DNA of 64,000 bases. Origin: Verrucomicrobiaceae bacterium (GTDB lineage Bacteria; Verrucomicrobiota; Verrucomicrobiia; Verrucomicrobiales; Verrucomicrobiaceae). Positions 24,331-33,463 of the stretch are shown here, piece after piece. The stretch lies in NCBI GenBank assembly GCA_016795465.1, contig JAEUHK010000024.1, forward strand, positions 1-64,000, in the 5' to 3' direction. Positions within the stretch are counted from its first letter, which is position 1; every line of letters begins with the position of its first letter. Made by a program: the position numbers and the translations under genes. Below the pieces are notes generated by a model. That model was not told the origin of the DNA and did no database searches. It saw nothing but the letters and a program-made list of their open reading frames with translations.

Positions 24331-25251
24331 ATGATCTCCCGCCGTCATTTTCTCTCCACCAGCCTCGGTGCGCTCACTGTCTCCACCTTGCCGGCCATTG
24401 AGCCGATCAAGCGCCCCGGCAAAAGCCGCATGCAGCTCGGGGTCGCCGCGTATTCGTTCCGCGAATACTTCCAGTGGATGCGGGACAAAGAGCAGAAGCC
24501 GAAAGGCGACCGCAAGCCGTGGAGCATCACCGATTTCGTCGATTGGTGCGCGGACAACAATGTGCCCGGCGCCGAGCTCACGAGCTACTTCTTCCCGCCG
24601 GATGTGAACGAAGCCTCCCTGCTTGAATTGAAGCGCCACTGCTACCTGCGCGGCGTGCAGATCGCTGGCACGGCCGTGGGCAACAACTTTGCCCTGCCGA
24701 AGGGGGAGAAGCTCAGCGAGCAGATCGCCTACACGAAAAAGTGGATCGACCACGCCGCCACGATGGGTGCGCCACACATTCGTGTCTTTGCCGGACCGCA
24801 GCCGAAAGACCTCACCGAGGAGCAGGCGGTGGCAAACTGCCTCGAAGCCTATCAAGAGTGCCTCGACTACGCGGGCAAGAAGGGCGTCTTCCTCGGCTTG
24901 GAGAACCACGGTGGCATCGTCGCGGAGCCGGAGAACCTCATCAAGATGGTGCAGGCCGCGAAAAGCCCGTGGGCAGGCATCAACTTCGACAGCGGCAACT
25001 TCCACACCGAGGATCCGTATGCCGATCTCGCGAAGATCGCGCCTTACGCGGTCAATGTGCAGCTCAAGATGGAGATCAGCCGCAAAGGCTCCGAAAAAGG
25101 CAAAGGCGAGCCCAGCGATGTGAAACGCGTGCTCCAGATCCTCCGCGATGCGAACTACCAGGGTTGGTTCACGCTCGAGTTCGAGACGAAGGAAGACCCG
25201 TTCGTGAAGGTGCCGGAGATTTGCGACATGCTGCGTCCGCTGCTGGCGTGA
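24331..25251 (+). CDS. Tat-exported sugar phosphate isomerase/epimerase-like protein
   Basis: 306 residues from the ATG at 24331 (MISRRHFLSTSLGALTVST), a twin-arginine signal. The mature part is a xylose-isomerase-like TIM barrel. MQLGVAAYSFREYF is the first strand, and HIRVFAGPQPKDLTEEQAVANCLEAYQECLDYAGKKGVFLGLENHGG and WAGINFDSGNFHTEDPY carry the metal-binding Glu, Asp and His. It ends with WFTLEFETKEDPF. Verrucomicrobia carry many Tat-exported copies whose substrates are unknown. It is divergent from the esterase gene. Confidence 0.85.
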   Translation: MISRRHFLSTSLGALTVSTLPAIEPIKRPGKSRMQLGVAAYSFREYFQWMRDKEQKPKGDRKPWSITDFVDWCADNNVPGAELTSYFFPPDVNEASLLELKRHCYLRGVQIAGTAVGNNFALPKGEKLSEQIAYTKKWIDHAATMGAPHIRVFAGPQPKDLTEEQAVANCLEAYQECLDYAGKKGVFLGLENHGGIVAEPENLIKMVQAAKSPWAGINFDSGNFHTEDPYADLAKIAPYAVNVQLKMEISRKGSEKGKGEPSDVKRVLQILRDANYQGWFTLEFETKEDPFVKVPEICDMLRPLLA

Positions 25252-25255
25252 GCAT

Positions 25256-26797
25256 TCACACCGCGGTGCCTTTGAGAGGCGCTCGCGAGTCTTTGGCCTT
25301 CGGATTCATGGCCGTGATGCTGTTCAGGAAGGTGATGGTGACGCCATCACCTTCAAAACGGCAGCTCAACGTGTCATGATGCGGTGTCTCGTAGTAGCGC
25401 CAGGTGAGCAGCAGCGTCTGCGGATCCGTCCACACCGCGCTGGCGGCGATCTTCGACATCGGCGTTTGCTTCGGTTTGCCACCGGAGATGAGGCGCGGAG
25501 GCGTGCCGGGAAACGCCGCCTCACCGCGATGCCATTCTGAAAGACCGCAAACAACGCGATGCGAGTCTGCGGTGAAGGTGCAAGCTTCTTCATTGAAATC
25601 GAACGCCACCTCGCCGAGTCCCAGATCGTTCGCCGCGAGCTTGAATCGCTTCTTTTGTGCTGTTGGCGAGGTTTTGGAGCCTGAAGGCAAAGCGAGCTTC
25701 AAATGGCCCAAACGCTCCGAAAGGCCCTTCGAGGCTCCTTGAGCACCAAAAGCCGGCAAAAGATGCTTCCACACGAGATCGAGCTGGCCCTGCATGTTCT
25801 TGTTCTCGCTCGTCATCACGATCACCGCGTCCTGCTCCGGCAGCACGATGGTGAACTGGCCAAACGCCCCATCACCGCGGAAGGCCGTTCCCTGACAGCG
25901 CCAGAACTGATAGCCATACCCTTGCAGCCAGTCGTTCTTCGCCTTCGGGCGATCCGGCTTGTCACCACCGGGCTGCTGAATGTGAAAGCGGGTGGCCTCC
26001 TCGATCCATGCGGCGGGCAAAAGCTGCCGGCCCTGCCACACGCCCTTTTGCAGCAGCAGTTGCCCAAACTTTGCCAGGCCCTCCGTCTGGATGCTGAGCC
26101 CCCAACCACCGGTGGCGATGCCGCGCGGGCAGCTCTCCCAACGCATGCCGGTGATGCCCAGCGGCTCAAACAGGCGCGGTGTGAGGTAGTCGAGGATGTT
26201 TTGACCCGTCACCTTCTGCACGATGGCCGAGCACATGTAAGTGGCGGCACTGTTGTACATGAACTGCGTGCCCGGCTTGTGCGCGAAAGGCTGCGCCAGG
26301 AAGGTGCGCACCCAGTTCTCTTCCTTCACTACCGTCTGCGTGGGCTCCTTCTCATTCCCTGTGGACATCGTCAGCAAGTCGTTTACCCGCATCGCGGCCA
26401 GGTTCTCACTGATCTTCGGCGGCAGATCGTCCGGGAAGAACGAGACGACCTTGTCATCCACGCTCATTTTGCCCTCCGCCACGGCAAAGCCCACCGCGGT
26501 CGAGGTGAAGCTCTTGCTCATCGAGTACATCGTGTGCACCAGCTCCGGCCCATACGGCTCCCACCAGCCTTCCGCGATCACTTTGCCATGCCGCAACACC
26601 ATCAGGCTGTGCAGCTCAAACTGCTCGCGAGCCACGGCATCAAGAAAGGCCTCGATGCCCGCACCCGCCACGCCCTCGGCTTCCGGTGTGCTGCGTGGCA
26701 GCCCCGCTGATGAAGCGGCGAAGGACGGACGAAGCCACAGCCCCGCCGCGGACAGCGTGGCCTGCTTGAGGAAAAGACGACGTGAGGCAGCCTGCAT
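25256..26797 (-). CDS. Tat-exported serine hydrolase (beta-lactamase class C fold)
   Basis: 513 residues. The leader SRRLFLKQATLSAAGLW is a twin-arginine signal. SMSKSFTST provides the S-x-x-K catalytic pair (near residue 93) and FMYNSAATYMCS the Y-x-N motif. The third motif region is around FRGDGAFGQFTIVLPEQDA. The catalytic domain ends near 350. The last 150 residues (LPSGSKTSPTAQKKRFKLAANDLGL ...) form an extra beta-rich domain. It is likely a peptidase or esterase acting in the periplasm or outside. Its 3' end is 4 bases from the convergent epimerase-like gene. Confidence 0.85.
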   Translation of the reverse strand: MQAASRRLFLKQATLSAAGLWLRPSFAASSAGLPRSTPEAEGVAGAGIEAFLDAVAREQFELHSLMVLRHGKVIAEGWWEPYGPELVHTMYSMSKSFTSTAVGFAVAEGKMSVDDKVVSFFPDDLPPKISENLAAMRVNDLLTMSTGNEKEPTQTVVKEENWVRTFLAQPFAHKPGTQFMYNSAATYMCSAIVQKVTGQNILDYLTPRLFEPLGITGMRWESCPRGIATGGWGLSIQTEGLAKFGQLLLQKGVWQGRQLLPAAWIEEATRFHIQQPGGDKPDRPKAKNDWLQGYGYQFWRCQGTAFRGDGAFGQFTIVLPEQDAVIVMTSENKNMQGQLDLVWKHLLPAFGAQGASKGLSERLGHLKLALPSGSKTSPTAQKKRFKLAANDLGLGEVAFDFNEEACTFTADSHRVVCGLSEWHRGEAAFPGTPPRLISGGKPKQTPMSKIAASAVWTDPQTLLLTWRYYETPHHDTLSCRFEGDGVTITFLNSITAMNPKAKDSRAPLKGTAV

Positions 26798-26815
26798 GAG
26801 CGTGAGGAGCTGAAA

Positions 26816-27541
26816 TTACTTCTTGGCAGCCTTCTTCATCATCTCCGCCGATTCCGCGGCGTTGAGTTCCTTCACATAAATGTTCCGCCAGCGAATCTCG
26901 CCGCCATGCGTTTGCAGCATGATCGGCCCCTTCGCAGGCAACGGCTTCGTGCGATCCCAGAAGTTTTCCATCACCGCGCCATCGACCACCACCTTGTCAT
27001 TCAGCCACACCCACGTCACCTCGCCGATCTGACGGATGAGCACGCTGTTCCACTCGCCGAACTCCTTGTCCGCCAGCACCAGCGGATCGCGCCCCGGCTT
27101 GCCCGGCGTGTTGTTGAAAAGCCCACCGGAGCCCAGATGAGGCTTCCGGTCCGGCTTCTTCGGGTCAAAGACCTGCGTCTTGTCCCAGATCTGCACCTGC
27201 GGCGTGCCACGCAGGTAGATGCCGCTGTCCGCCTTCGGCACCGTCTTGTATTCGATCATGAGCTCGATGTCGCCAAACTCCGCGTCCGTCGTCGCGTAGC
27301 CGCCTTCACCGTCATTCACCAGTTCGCCATTTTCCACACGCCAGTGCTTGGCGAACTCATCACGCATCTTTTGCAGCGCCGCGGCTTTCTTCTCGCCTTC
27401 CAGCTTCACCACGCTGTGGGGATTCAGCCCATACCAACCGGCGAGGTCTTTGCCGTTGAACAAAGCGCGAAAACCGGGCGGCGGCTCGGCATTCAGTAAA
27501 GCGGCGGAAGCGAGGAAGGCGAGGAGTGTCGTGAGTTTCAT
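26816..27541 (-). CDS. DUF1080 / 3-keto-disaccharide hydrolase-domain secreted protein
   Basis: 241 residues from the start at 27541 (MKLTTLLAFLASAALLNAEPPPG), a signal peptide. The DUF1080 fold is clear: FRALFNGKDLAGWYG at the N-terminus, ENGELVNDGEGGYATTDAEFGDIELMIEYKT, DSGIYLRGTPQVQIWD, GGLFNNTPGKPGRDPL and GPIMLQTHGGEIRWRNIYVKEL. Members are concanavalin-like jelly rolls; some cleave 3-keto-glycosides made by Gfo/Idh/MocA enzymes. It lies directly upstream of the serine hydrolase on the same strand with an 18-base gap. Confidence 0.9.
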   Translation of the reverse strand: MKLTTLLAFLASAALLNAEPPPGFRALFNGKDLAGWYGLNPHSVVKLEGEKKAAALQKMRDEFAKHWRVENGELVNDGEGGYATTDAEFGDIELMIEYKTVPKADSGIYLRGTPQVQIWDKTQVFDPKKPDRKPHLGSGGLFNNTPGKPGRDPLVLADKEFGEWNSVLIRQIGEVTWVWLNDKVVVDGAVMENFWDRTKPLPAKGPIMLQTHGGEIRWRNIYVKELNAAESAEMMKKAAKK

Positions 27542-27665
27542 GGTGGCTGACCACTTCGCCCGCCCGCCCCGCCTTCTTTCACCCCTCCATCTCCCGTGGC
27601 AGGAAAATCCGGCCACCGGGTTGCCCACGCCTCAAACCCGTGCATCATGCGCCCGCCTACATCAT

Positions 27666-27739
27666 GCACCTGTAGCTCAGTGGACTAGAGCAGCCGATTT
27701 CTAATCGGCCGGTCGCAGGTTCGATCCCTGCCAGGTGCG
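27666..27739 (+). tRNA. tRNA-Arg (anticodon UCU)
   Basis: A complete cloverleaf. Acceptor arms GCACCTG (27666-27672) and CAGGTGC (27732-27738) pair fully, with discriminator G at 27739. The D arm contains GCTC-AGTGGACTA-GAGC. Anticodon stem GCCGA/TCGGC (27693-27697, 27705-27709) closes a TT-TCT-AA loop, giving anticodon UCU at 27700-27702. The T arm contains GGTTCGATCC. The CCA end is not encoded. It reads AGA codons, which are rare in this GC-rich genome. Confidence 0.95.
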
Positions 27740-27782
27740 CTTTCTCAGTCAACCGCCGCTTCTCGCCATCACGGATGGCCCT

Positions 27783-28448
27783 TCATGGCGTGGTTTGGGT
27801 CACTCGGATGTCATCCAGCTCGATGCCGGCCTCGCCGCCGTTTTGCATCCAGAGGAGTTTGTGCTTGGCGGCGTTGAAATTGGGTCGCGACAGCGTTTGG
27901 GACCATTTCTGGCCATCTGCGGTGATGATGACAACCTCGCCGCGAAAGACGATTTTCACCTCGCGCCACGTGTTGGCGGTGAGATCGACCTTTTCGAGCG
28001 GCAACATCTCGTTCAGACGGTAGGCGCCGCTTTTCTTGTCTGGAGGCCGGCCGTTTTTCTGACGAAGCGGATGATTGGCGTCTTTGGAGTGCGCATCGAT
28101 CTGCAACTGCACGCCTTCACGCAGCAGTTTGACGCGCAGCATGTGGTCCTCGCTGCCGAAACCATCGTCGCCATCGACGAAGAACCACAGCCAGCCGCCC
28201 GCAGCGAGGTGACGGTAGCGAAACGAGATCGTGAGATCCTTTCCCTCGACCGGCAGATAGACCATCGGCGGATATTTGCCTCCGCTGGAACCGCGGGTCC
28301 ATAGCACGCCGTCGCGCACGCTGGTGTTTTTGTTTGGGATCGGCGTCAGGAAGCGCTTCGCATCAAACGCTGACCCAAAGGTTTCATGAATCGGCTCGGC
28401 AGCAAAGGTGCTGGAGATGAGGAAGAGAGCAAAAAGCAGGCGCTGCAT
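27783..28448 (-). CDS. Secreted concanavalin-like protein of unknown function
   Basis: About 221 residues from the start at 28448 (MQRLLFALFLISSTFAAEP), a signal peptide. The mature domain is beta-rich with a lectin/LamG-like pattern: DGVLWTRGSSGGKYPPMVYLPV, LTISFRYRHLAAGGWLWFFVDGDD, NTWREVKIVFRGEVVIITADGQKW and GIELDDIRVTQ. It resembles DUF1080-like jelly rolls but lacks their signature GLFNN/NGKDL motifs. It follows the esterase gene by 37 bases on the same strand and is probably in the same operon as the sialidase-like gene. Confidence 0.7.
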   Translation of the reverse strand: MQRLLFALFLISSTFAAEPIHETFGSAFDAKRFLTPIPNKNTSVRDGVLWTRGSSGGKYPPMVYLPVEGKDLTISFRYRHLAAGGWLWFFVDGDDGFGSEDHMLRVKLLREGVQLQIDAHSKDANHPLRQKNGRPPDKKSGAYRLNEMLPLEKVDLTANTWREVKIVFRGEVVIITADGQKWSQTLSRPNFNAAKHKLLWMQNGGEAGIELDDIRVTQTTP

Positions 28449-28485
28449 GCCGCTGGAACGTATGCGGCATGCGCAATCTGGCGGC

Positions 28486-29388
28486 TCAATCAAAAGCGAG
28501 CTTCTGCACGAACCAATACAACGCCTGTTTCCATTCCGGCGCGTCGTGGGCGTGGTCGGTGACGTGCCAGATGTGCGGCACGTTTTTGGCGGTCATCTCG
28601 GCATGCAGTTCCTGGCTGACGTGAAGGAGGCCGTCGCGGCTGCCGCAGGAGAGCCAGAGGAGTTTGAGTTGTTTCGCAGCAGCGGGATCAGGCAGGAGGT
28701 CCTCGATGCGTTTGGCGTTGGGGCCGGAGGAGAAGGCACCGAGCCACGCGAAACGATCGAGATGCGCGAAGCCGATGTTCATCGTCTGTCCGCCTCCCAT
28801 GGAGAGTCCGGCGAGGGCGCGGTGCTCGCGGTCGCCCTGCACGCTGTAGCGTGATTCGATGGTGGGGATGATGTCAGCAAGCAGATCGCGCTCGAAGACG
28901 AGGAAGGCGGGGATGTGCGCGAAGATGTCGCCGATGGGACGGTCATCTTTTTGGGCGCGACCGTTTGGCATGACGATGATCATGGGCCGCGCCTTGCCGT
29001 CAGCGATGAGGTTGTCGAGCAGGATCTCCGGTTGCGCGTAGCGTGCCCACTCGGTCTCGTCGCCGCCGATGCCATGCAGGAGGTAAAGCACGGGATACTT
29101 CTTCTCCGTCGAGTAGCCCGGCGGTGTGTAAACATTCATCTTCCGCCGCGTGCAGACCGTTTTGGAGTCATAGCTGATCATCTCCAGCTTTCCGTGCGGG
29201 ATGCCGTCGCGCTTGATGTCCCAGCCTGCGGGCGGCGCGGGGAAGGCAGGTTTGTCGTCGGGTTTGAGCTTGATGGCACTCCACGACTCACGCGGCTGCG
29301 GCGGGATTTTGCTGCTTGGCGGCGCGGTGGGTTCCTGAGCCAGCGCAGCGGCTGTCGTGAGCAGGAGAAAAGGGAGGACGGCTTTCAT
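28486..29388 (-). CDS. Secreted esterase (feruloyl/XynZ-like, esterase D fold)
   Basis: About 300 residues from MKAVLPFLLLTTAAALAQ at 29388. The alpha/beta hydrolase core shows YTPPGYSTEKKYPVLYLLHGIGGDETEW, MIIVMPNGRA, the nucleophile elbow ALAGLSMGGGQTMNIG, SCGSRDGLL with the acidic residue, and DHAHDAPEWKQALYW with the His. This is the family of Trichoderma-type and XynZ feruloyl esterases and enterochelin-esterase-like enzymes. It probably releases ferulate or acetyl groups from plant polymers. It lies 12 bases after the sialidase stop. Confidence 0.88.
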   Translation of the reverse strand: MKAVLPFLLLTTAAALAQEPTAPPSSKIPPQPRESWSAIKLKPDDKPAFPAPPAGWDIKRDGIPHGKLEMISYDSKTVCTRRKMNVYTPPGYSTEKKYPVLYLLHGIGGDETEWARYAQPEILLDNLIADGKARPMIIVMPNGRAQKDDRPIGDIFAHIPAFLVFERDLLADIIPTIESRYSVQGDREHRALAGLSMGGGQTMNIGFAHLDRFAWLGAFSSGPNAKRIEDLLPDPAAAKQLKLLWLSCGSRDGLLHVSQELHAEMTAKNVPHIWHVTDHAHDAPEWKQALYWFVQKLAFD

Positions 29389-29400
29389 GCAGTTCAAAGA

Positions 29401-30939
29401 TCACTTCTTGGCTGCTGGTGCCGCGATCTTCGAGACGACGACCGATGTGTCCGGTGCTTTGCCGGAGTAAAACGAGACGAAGTGAGTGTCTCCGATCACG
29501 GTGGCATTCGCATTGCCTGCATCGTAGGTGACCTTGCTTCCGGAGGCGACCGCTTCGGAGCCGGGCCAGCTGAGCGGATGGTCAAACACGCGATTCGGAT
29601 CGACGACGCGACGCCGGAGAATGCCGCGACCGCGTTCATAGTAGTAGTTGCTCAGTAGTCCCGTTTTGGTGTCGAGGATCAGGCTCGGCGTGGAGGCGGC
29701 GACATCGCTGATGTTGGTGTGAGTGCGGGTCCACGTGGCTCCGTAATCGGTGGAGACGATTTGGAACTGCGCGGGACCCGTCTCCGTCCGCGCGATGGCG
29801 AGGATTTTGCCATCGCCGAGGTAAACAGCGGCGGGTTCGGTCGGCCAGTCGGGTTTCAGCAAGCCGGATTCGACAGGGGTTTGCGTCCACGTTTTGCCAT
29901 CGTCGCTGCTGGTCATCGTGCCCCAGGATTGCGTCGGCTTGTCGCTGTAATCGCCGCCGAACCAAAGCGCCACGAGTCCGACTTTCGGCACGCTGAAGAC
30001 GTCCGTGATCTGCATCGGGCGCACCGCGAGTGTGGGCGTGGCGATGAGCGTGAAGGTGACGCCGTCTGTGCTGCGGTAGAGATCGTGATGCCATTCGTTT
30101 TTGCCGATGCGGCGCACCCAGAGCAGCATCGCGCCGGTGGCATCGAGCCCTTTCCCGACTGCGACCTCGCCGTAGTCCTTCGCGTCGGCGACCACGGTCT
30201 CCGCCGTCCAGTTTTTGCCGCCGTCGGTCGATGTGCGTGCATACACAGCGCGATCATCGCTGGCGATGGTGTGGCCTTTGCCGCGGCCATACGCGCACAC
30301 GAGTTTCCCGCCGATCGCCTGAAGCATCGGCCATGAATTGTAGCCGGGCACGTCCTGCACGACGTGGGGCTTCGGCAGGGCTTTCAAAGGCGTCAACTTG
30401 ACCGCGGCCAGGCCCGTTGGCTTGGTGAAGGTATCGCCAGGATCACCCGGCTCCCGCTGGATGCGCACGGTGAGCGGCGCGTCGGGCACGACCTCGTAAA
30501 AGGATTCCAAAACGATGGTCCGCGAGTGAAACGGCGCGGCAGGCAGCGCGGTGCGCACCGTTTTGCCGAGCGCATATCGCTCCGTGAACGGCGCACCGTC
30601 CACCATCTGCGAAAGATGCACGCGATACACATCGGCAAACTCGGGACTCGTCGTCTCATCCGTCGTCGTCACGACAATCTCGACCTTCACCGCCGCGCAA
30701 TCGCTCGGAAGCCCCGTCACCACACCCGCCACCGATTGCCCCACCGTCCCACCCGACAACGACCACACCGGAATGTGCGTGGAACCGCCCGACATGAGCA
30801 CTAGCGAAGGTTGGCCCGTTGCGATGGACATCTGATTGGCATTCAGGCCGATGGGCGCCGCTTCGTTGCCGAAGCTGCACGCCGCGGTGGTGAGCAGGGT
30901 AATCGAAGTAATTAAGAGAGAGAAAACAGGGCGCATCAT
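29401..30939 (-). CDS. Sialidase/BNR-repeat lipoprotein
   Basis: About 512 residues from the MM at 30939. The leader SLLITSITLLTTAAC ends in a lipobox (TAAC), so it is probably a lipoprotein. Residues about 35-190 form an N-terminal beta domain. A six-bladed propeller follows with Asp-box repeats STDGGKNWTAE, SSDDGKTWTQTP and STDYGATWTRTH. Other conserved sites are WPMLQAIGGKLVCAYGRGK and ISDVAASTPSLILDTKTG. It probably binds or cleaves exposed glycans. It heads a three-gene minus-strand set with an esterase and a lectin-like protein. Confidence 0.8.
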   Translation of the reverse strand: MMRPVFSLLITSITLLTTAACSFGNEAAPIGLNANQMSIATGQPSLVLMSGGSTHIPVWSLSGGTVGQSVAGVVTGLPSDCAAVKVEIVVTTTDETTSPEFADVYRVHLSQMVDGAPFTERYALGKTVRTALPAAPFHSRTIVLESFYEVVPDAPLTVRIQREPGDPGDTFTKPTGLAAVKLTPLKALPKPHVVQDVPGYNSWPMLQAIGGKLVCAYGRGKGHTIASDDRAVYARTSTDGGKNWTAETVVADAKDYGEVAVGKGLDATGAMLLWVRRIGKNEWHHDLYRSTDGVTFTLIATPTLAVRPMQITDVFSVPKVGLVALWFGGDYSDKPTQSWGTMTSSDDGKTWTQTPVESGLLKPDWPTEPAAVYLGDGKILAIARTETGPAQFQIVSTDYGATWTRTHTNISDVAASTPSLILDTKTGLLSNYYYERGRGILRRRVVDPNRVFDHPLSWPGSEAVASGSKVTYDAGNANATVIGDTHFVSFYSGKAPDTSVVVSKIAAPAAKK

Positions 30940-31047
30940 TGTGTGGGAACATTTGCGCAGGCTGACTCTCAAATCTCAACGCGCATTTGCAAAACTTTGA
31001 AACTCTGGCCTACACGCGCCAGGAGCTGCCGTCAGCACTTGGTTAGC

Positions 31048-32037
31048 TCACAGGATCGTTCTAGCGAACTGCGGATGGTACCTGTGAAACAATCCATAAT
31101 TCTCAAGAGCGACTTCGCTCCGCTTTCTTTTGTCTGCTATGTTGTATCCAAGTGCGTTCCAAAGCTCGTCACCAGAGCGCTGCTTATCAGGCAAAAGCGG
31201 TGCTAATTTCATCACTTCGCGCAAACTTAACACAGGGAGTTCTATATGCTGGATTGTGGACCAATCAAAAGTTGCGAATTTTGCTGATGTAAACCGCTCA
31301 GCCACACTCTGACTCATGTTGCGTCCAACAACCATTCCTGTGAGGGTTAACATCTGCGTTTGGTCCTCGTAACAAATGGTGTGAAATGGTAAAAATTCTC
31401 GATCTCCAGCATCACGTGTGATGTCTTCAGCTGCTTCTCTTAACATCGAGAGGACTATACTCGGAAACTTATCGCGGTCATGAATCATCTCCTCAGCTTT
31501 GTTTCCAAGCACTTTCCCAAATACCCTTTCAAACTCCTGTTGGATGCCTTCCAACAAGCGCCTGAACTCTTCACTGTTTAGAAAAGGCTCATACCTTGAA
31601 GGAGCATAATCGATCTCAGCTCGAAGGGTAATTCGCACTATGCTATCGAGTGGCACCAAACCAATGACACGCTGAAATTCCTGAATTCGTGAATACTTCA
31701 AGTCGGTGTAGTCGAGCCAGAAAATATCTCTTTTTCCCGGCGCGTAATCATGAGTTAGAAAATCATCCATCGTGCCTGGGATCAAACGCAGGCGGCTCGA
31801 GAATCGATGAAGTTCTTGGCGTTGTCTTGTATGTGTACTGGCTTCAATTGATACCAACCTAACTTCTGGAAGGTATTCATCGAGCAGCTTTAGATCTTCA
31901 AGAAAAGGGCCTCCAAAACCGTAATATGTGAAGTCTGAGATCGGACCGAAATTTTCGCCTACTGAACGAAGCAGTTCGACCAAGAGAAATCGATCAACAG
32001 CTTTATTGGCCCTTAAGTGATAGGGAGGATGCTTCAT
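31048..32037 (-). CDS. Unknown protein with degenerate methyltransferase-like fold (defence module)
   Basis: 329 residues. The order of motifs suggests a class I methyltransferase-like Rossmann fold: YYGFGGPFLEDLKLLDEYLP (about 39-58) at the SAM loop, LVSIEAS with an acidic residue at the end of strand 2 (Glu65), GTMDDFL, and RDIFWLDYTDL (about 103-113) at the motif IV position. None is a strong match to a known family, so SAM binding is inferred. It is the last gene of the island, 13 bases after the GHKL ATPase. Codon use is AT-richer than the neighbours, which suggests transfer. Confidence 0.6.
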   Translation of the reverse strand: MKHPPYHLRANKAVDRFLLVELLRSVGENFGPISDFTYYGFGGPFLEDLKLLDEYLPEVRLVSIEASTHTRQRQELHRFSSRLRLIPGTMDDFLTHDYAPGKRDIFWLDYTDLKYSRIQEFQRVIGLVPLDSIVRITLRAEIDYAPSRYEPFLNSEEFRRLLEGIQQEFERVFGKVLGNKAEEMIHDRDKFPSIVLSMLREAAEDITRDAGDREFLPFHTICYEDQTQMLTLTGMVVGRNMSQSVAERFTSAKFATFDWSTIQHIELPVLSLREVMKLAPLLPDKQRSGDELWNALGYNIADKRKRSEVALENYGLFHRYHPQFARTIL

Positions 32038-32050
32038 GGCACGTCAATAG

Positions 32051-33463
32051 CTATGCCTTCTTATCTGCGACTTGCAGGGCTGAATCAAAACATTCTTCCC
32101 CGACCCTCTTTGGCATTTCTCGATCATCGAGATCCACACGGTTACCGAACAGAATTTTTGCGAGCTTTTCGACTTTTGCCCTCTCTCTTCGAAACGAAAT
32201 TCTACATTCATCTGTCTCGTCAGCTTTTGGTCTTGGCAATTCTGGCTTATACTGATGGCCCTCGAGTCCTGAGCGCACTGGTGCCATGTTGAGGCTTTTT
32301 GAGGCTGCCTTGACCTGGGCGAAAGTCAGTGATGGAAGATCTTTGACCTGGGCTTTTGCCTCTGCCTCTCTGGCCTTCCAGTTGTTCGTGTAAGCAGTAA
32401 AGAGCTTCATTCCTTCGCGCATGCGATTCTTCACTTGAGCATACAACCGAGAAGATTGGTCAAGTCCACGTTTAGTCGTGGTTGTTGGCAAAGCGCGGGC
32501 ATCGTTTGAGCGGAACTCAACAACTCCGGAGATGGCAATAAATTGAGTATGATACTGTGGAACGGTAGCCTCCCCCCAACCTGTCTGTTCATCTTTATTG
32601 CAGTACAGCACTACACGGTCATTACAAATCACTGTCCAGCCCGCATAGTCCGTAGAAAATCGATTTTCTTTCATATCTGCGGCGACTTGCTCTTCGCCGG
32701 GTATTGGATCTCGAAGTCCAACAGTGAGATAGACTTCTACTCCATCGACACTTGTCTGAAAGATGTAAGGGCGAACTCCGCCATCGGCTTTAGAAAAACG
32801 AAATGAGATTGGCTTCGGTGATACAGTGTTCGAGTTCACTTTAACGGTGAACCCTTTATGCAAGATCACCGCGTAGTGACTTTCGATCTTCCGAATCAGG
32901 TCTTCCTCGAATGATTTCAAAGAAAACCAATCTTTGATGCTAGGAAGCAGTTCGCTTATACAGATGGTCGTTCCTTCAACACTGAGGCCAGTCGTGGGTT
33001 GAGCTTCAAGGTGCCATGAAGTTTCGTCTTTGAACCATCTAGGCGTGATTGATACTTGGTAAGTATCTGTTTCGTTTTTTGTCGTGATTATGCACTGCCG
33101 TCCTATTTTGTAGATCGCCCGTTTCATCCCGATTCCGTATGTGCCAACAGTGGGTAGACTGCTGTCGGCCTGAATGATTCTTCCCTGTCTGAATGCACGG
33201 TTATGTTCTGACCAAGGAATCCCTCCACAATTGTCGGAAATAACAAAAGATTCACCCCCAAAAACTATATTGGCCTCGTATCCCTTGTAGGGTTCATCTT
33301 CGTCCGAAATGCCGACACGCCTCAGCACACCATCCACACAGTTGTCGAGCAGGTCTAGGATAGCGTCTTCCAGAGAAATGTCCCTTGTTAGCATCTCGAC
33401 GAAGAATTCCTTCGTCGGGCTAGCGTCAACGCCCTCTTGATACTTATTTTTGCTCATGGCCAA
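32051..33463 (-). CDS. MORC/MutL-like GHKL ATPase of a restriction-like module
   Basis: 470 residues. The Bergerat ATP fold is clear: SLEDAILDLLDNCVDG with Glu32/Asn41 (N box), FVISDNCGGIPW (about 74-84) for the DxxGG box, and TYGIGMKRAIYKIG (about 108-121) for the lid glycine loop. An S5-like transducer region follows (about 190-330), with a Lys-rich C-terminus. Iyer and Aravind described MORC-type GHKL ATPases coded beside DNA methyltransferases; this gene overlaps the methyltransferase end by 20 bases, which fits. It may move or clamp DNA. No nuclease domain is visible in it. Confidence 0.75.
   Translation of the reverse strand: MAMSKNKYQEGVDASPTKEFFVEMLTRDISLEDAILDLLDNCVDGVLRRVGISDEDEPYKGYEANIVFGGESFVISDNCGGIPWSEHNRAFRQGRIIQADSSLPTVGTYGIGMKRAIYKIGRQCIITTKNETDTYQVSITPRWFKDETSWHLEAQPTTGLSVEGTTICISELLPSIKDWFSLKSFEEDLIRKIESHYAVILHKGFTVKVNSNTVSPKPISFRFSKADGGVRPYIFQTSVDGVEVYLTVGLRDPIPGEEQVAADMKENRFSTDYAGWTVICNDRVVLYCNKDEQTGWGEATVPQYHTQFIAISGVVEFRSNDARALPTTTTKRGLDQSSRLYAQVKNRMREGMKLFTAYTNNWKAREAEAKAQVKDLPSLTFAQVKAASKSLNMAPVRSGLEGHQYKPELPRPKADETDECRISFRRERAKVEKLAKILFGNRVDLDDREMPKRVGEECFDSALQVADKKA

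Noticed and set aside
27666..27739. tRNA-Arg as integration site for the neighbouring island
   Set aside because: The AT-rich island begins more than 3 kb away across host-type genes, and no repeated tRNA 3' end is visible near it.
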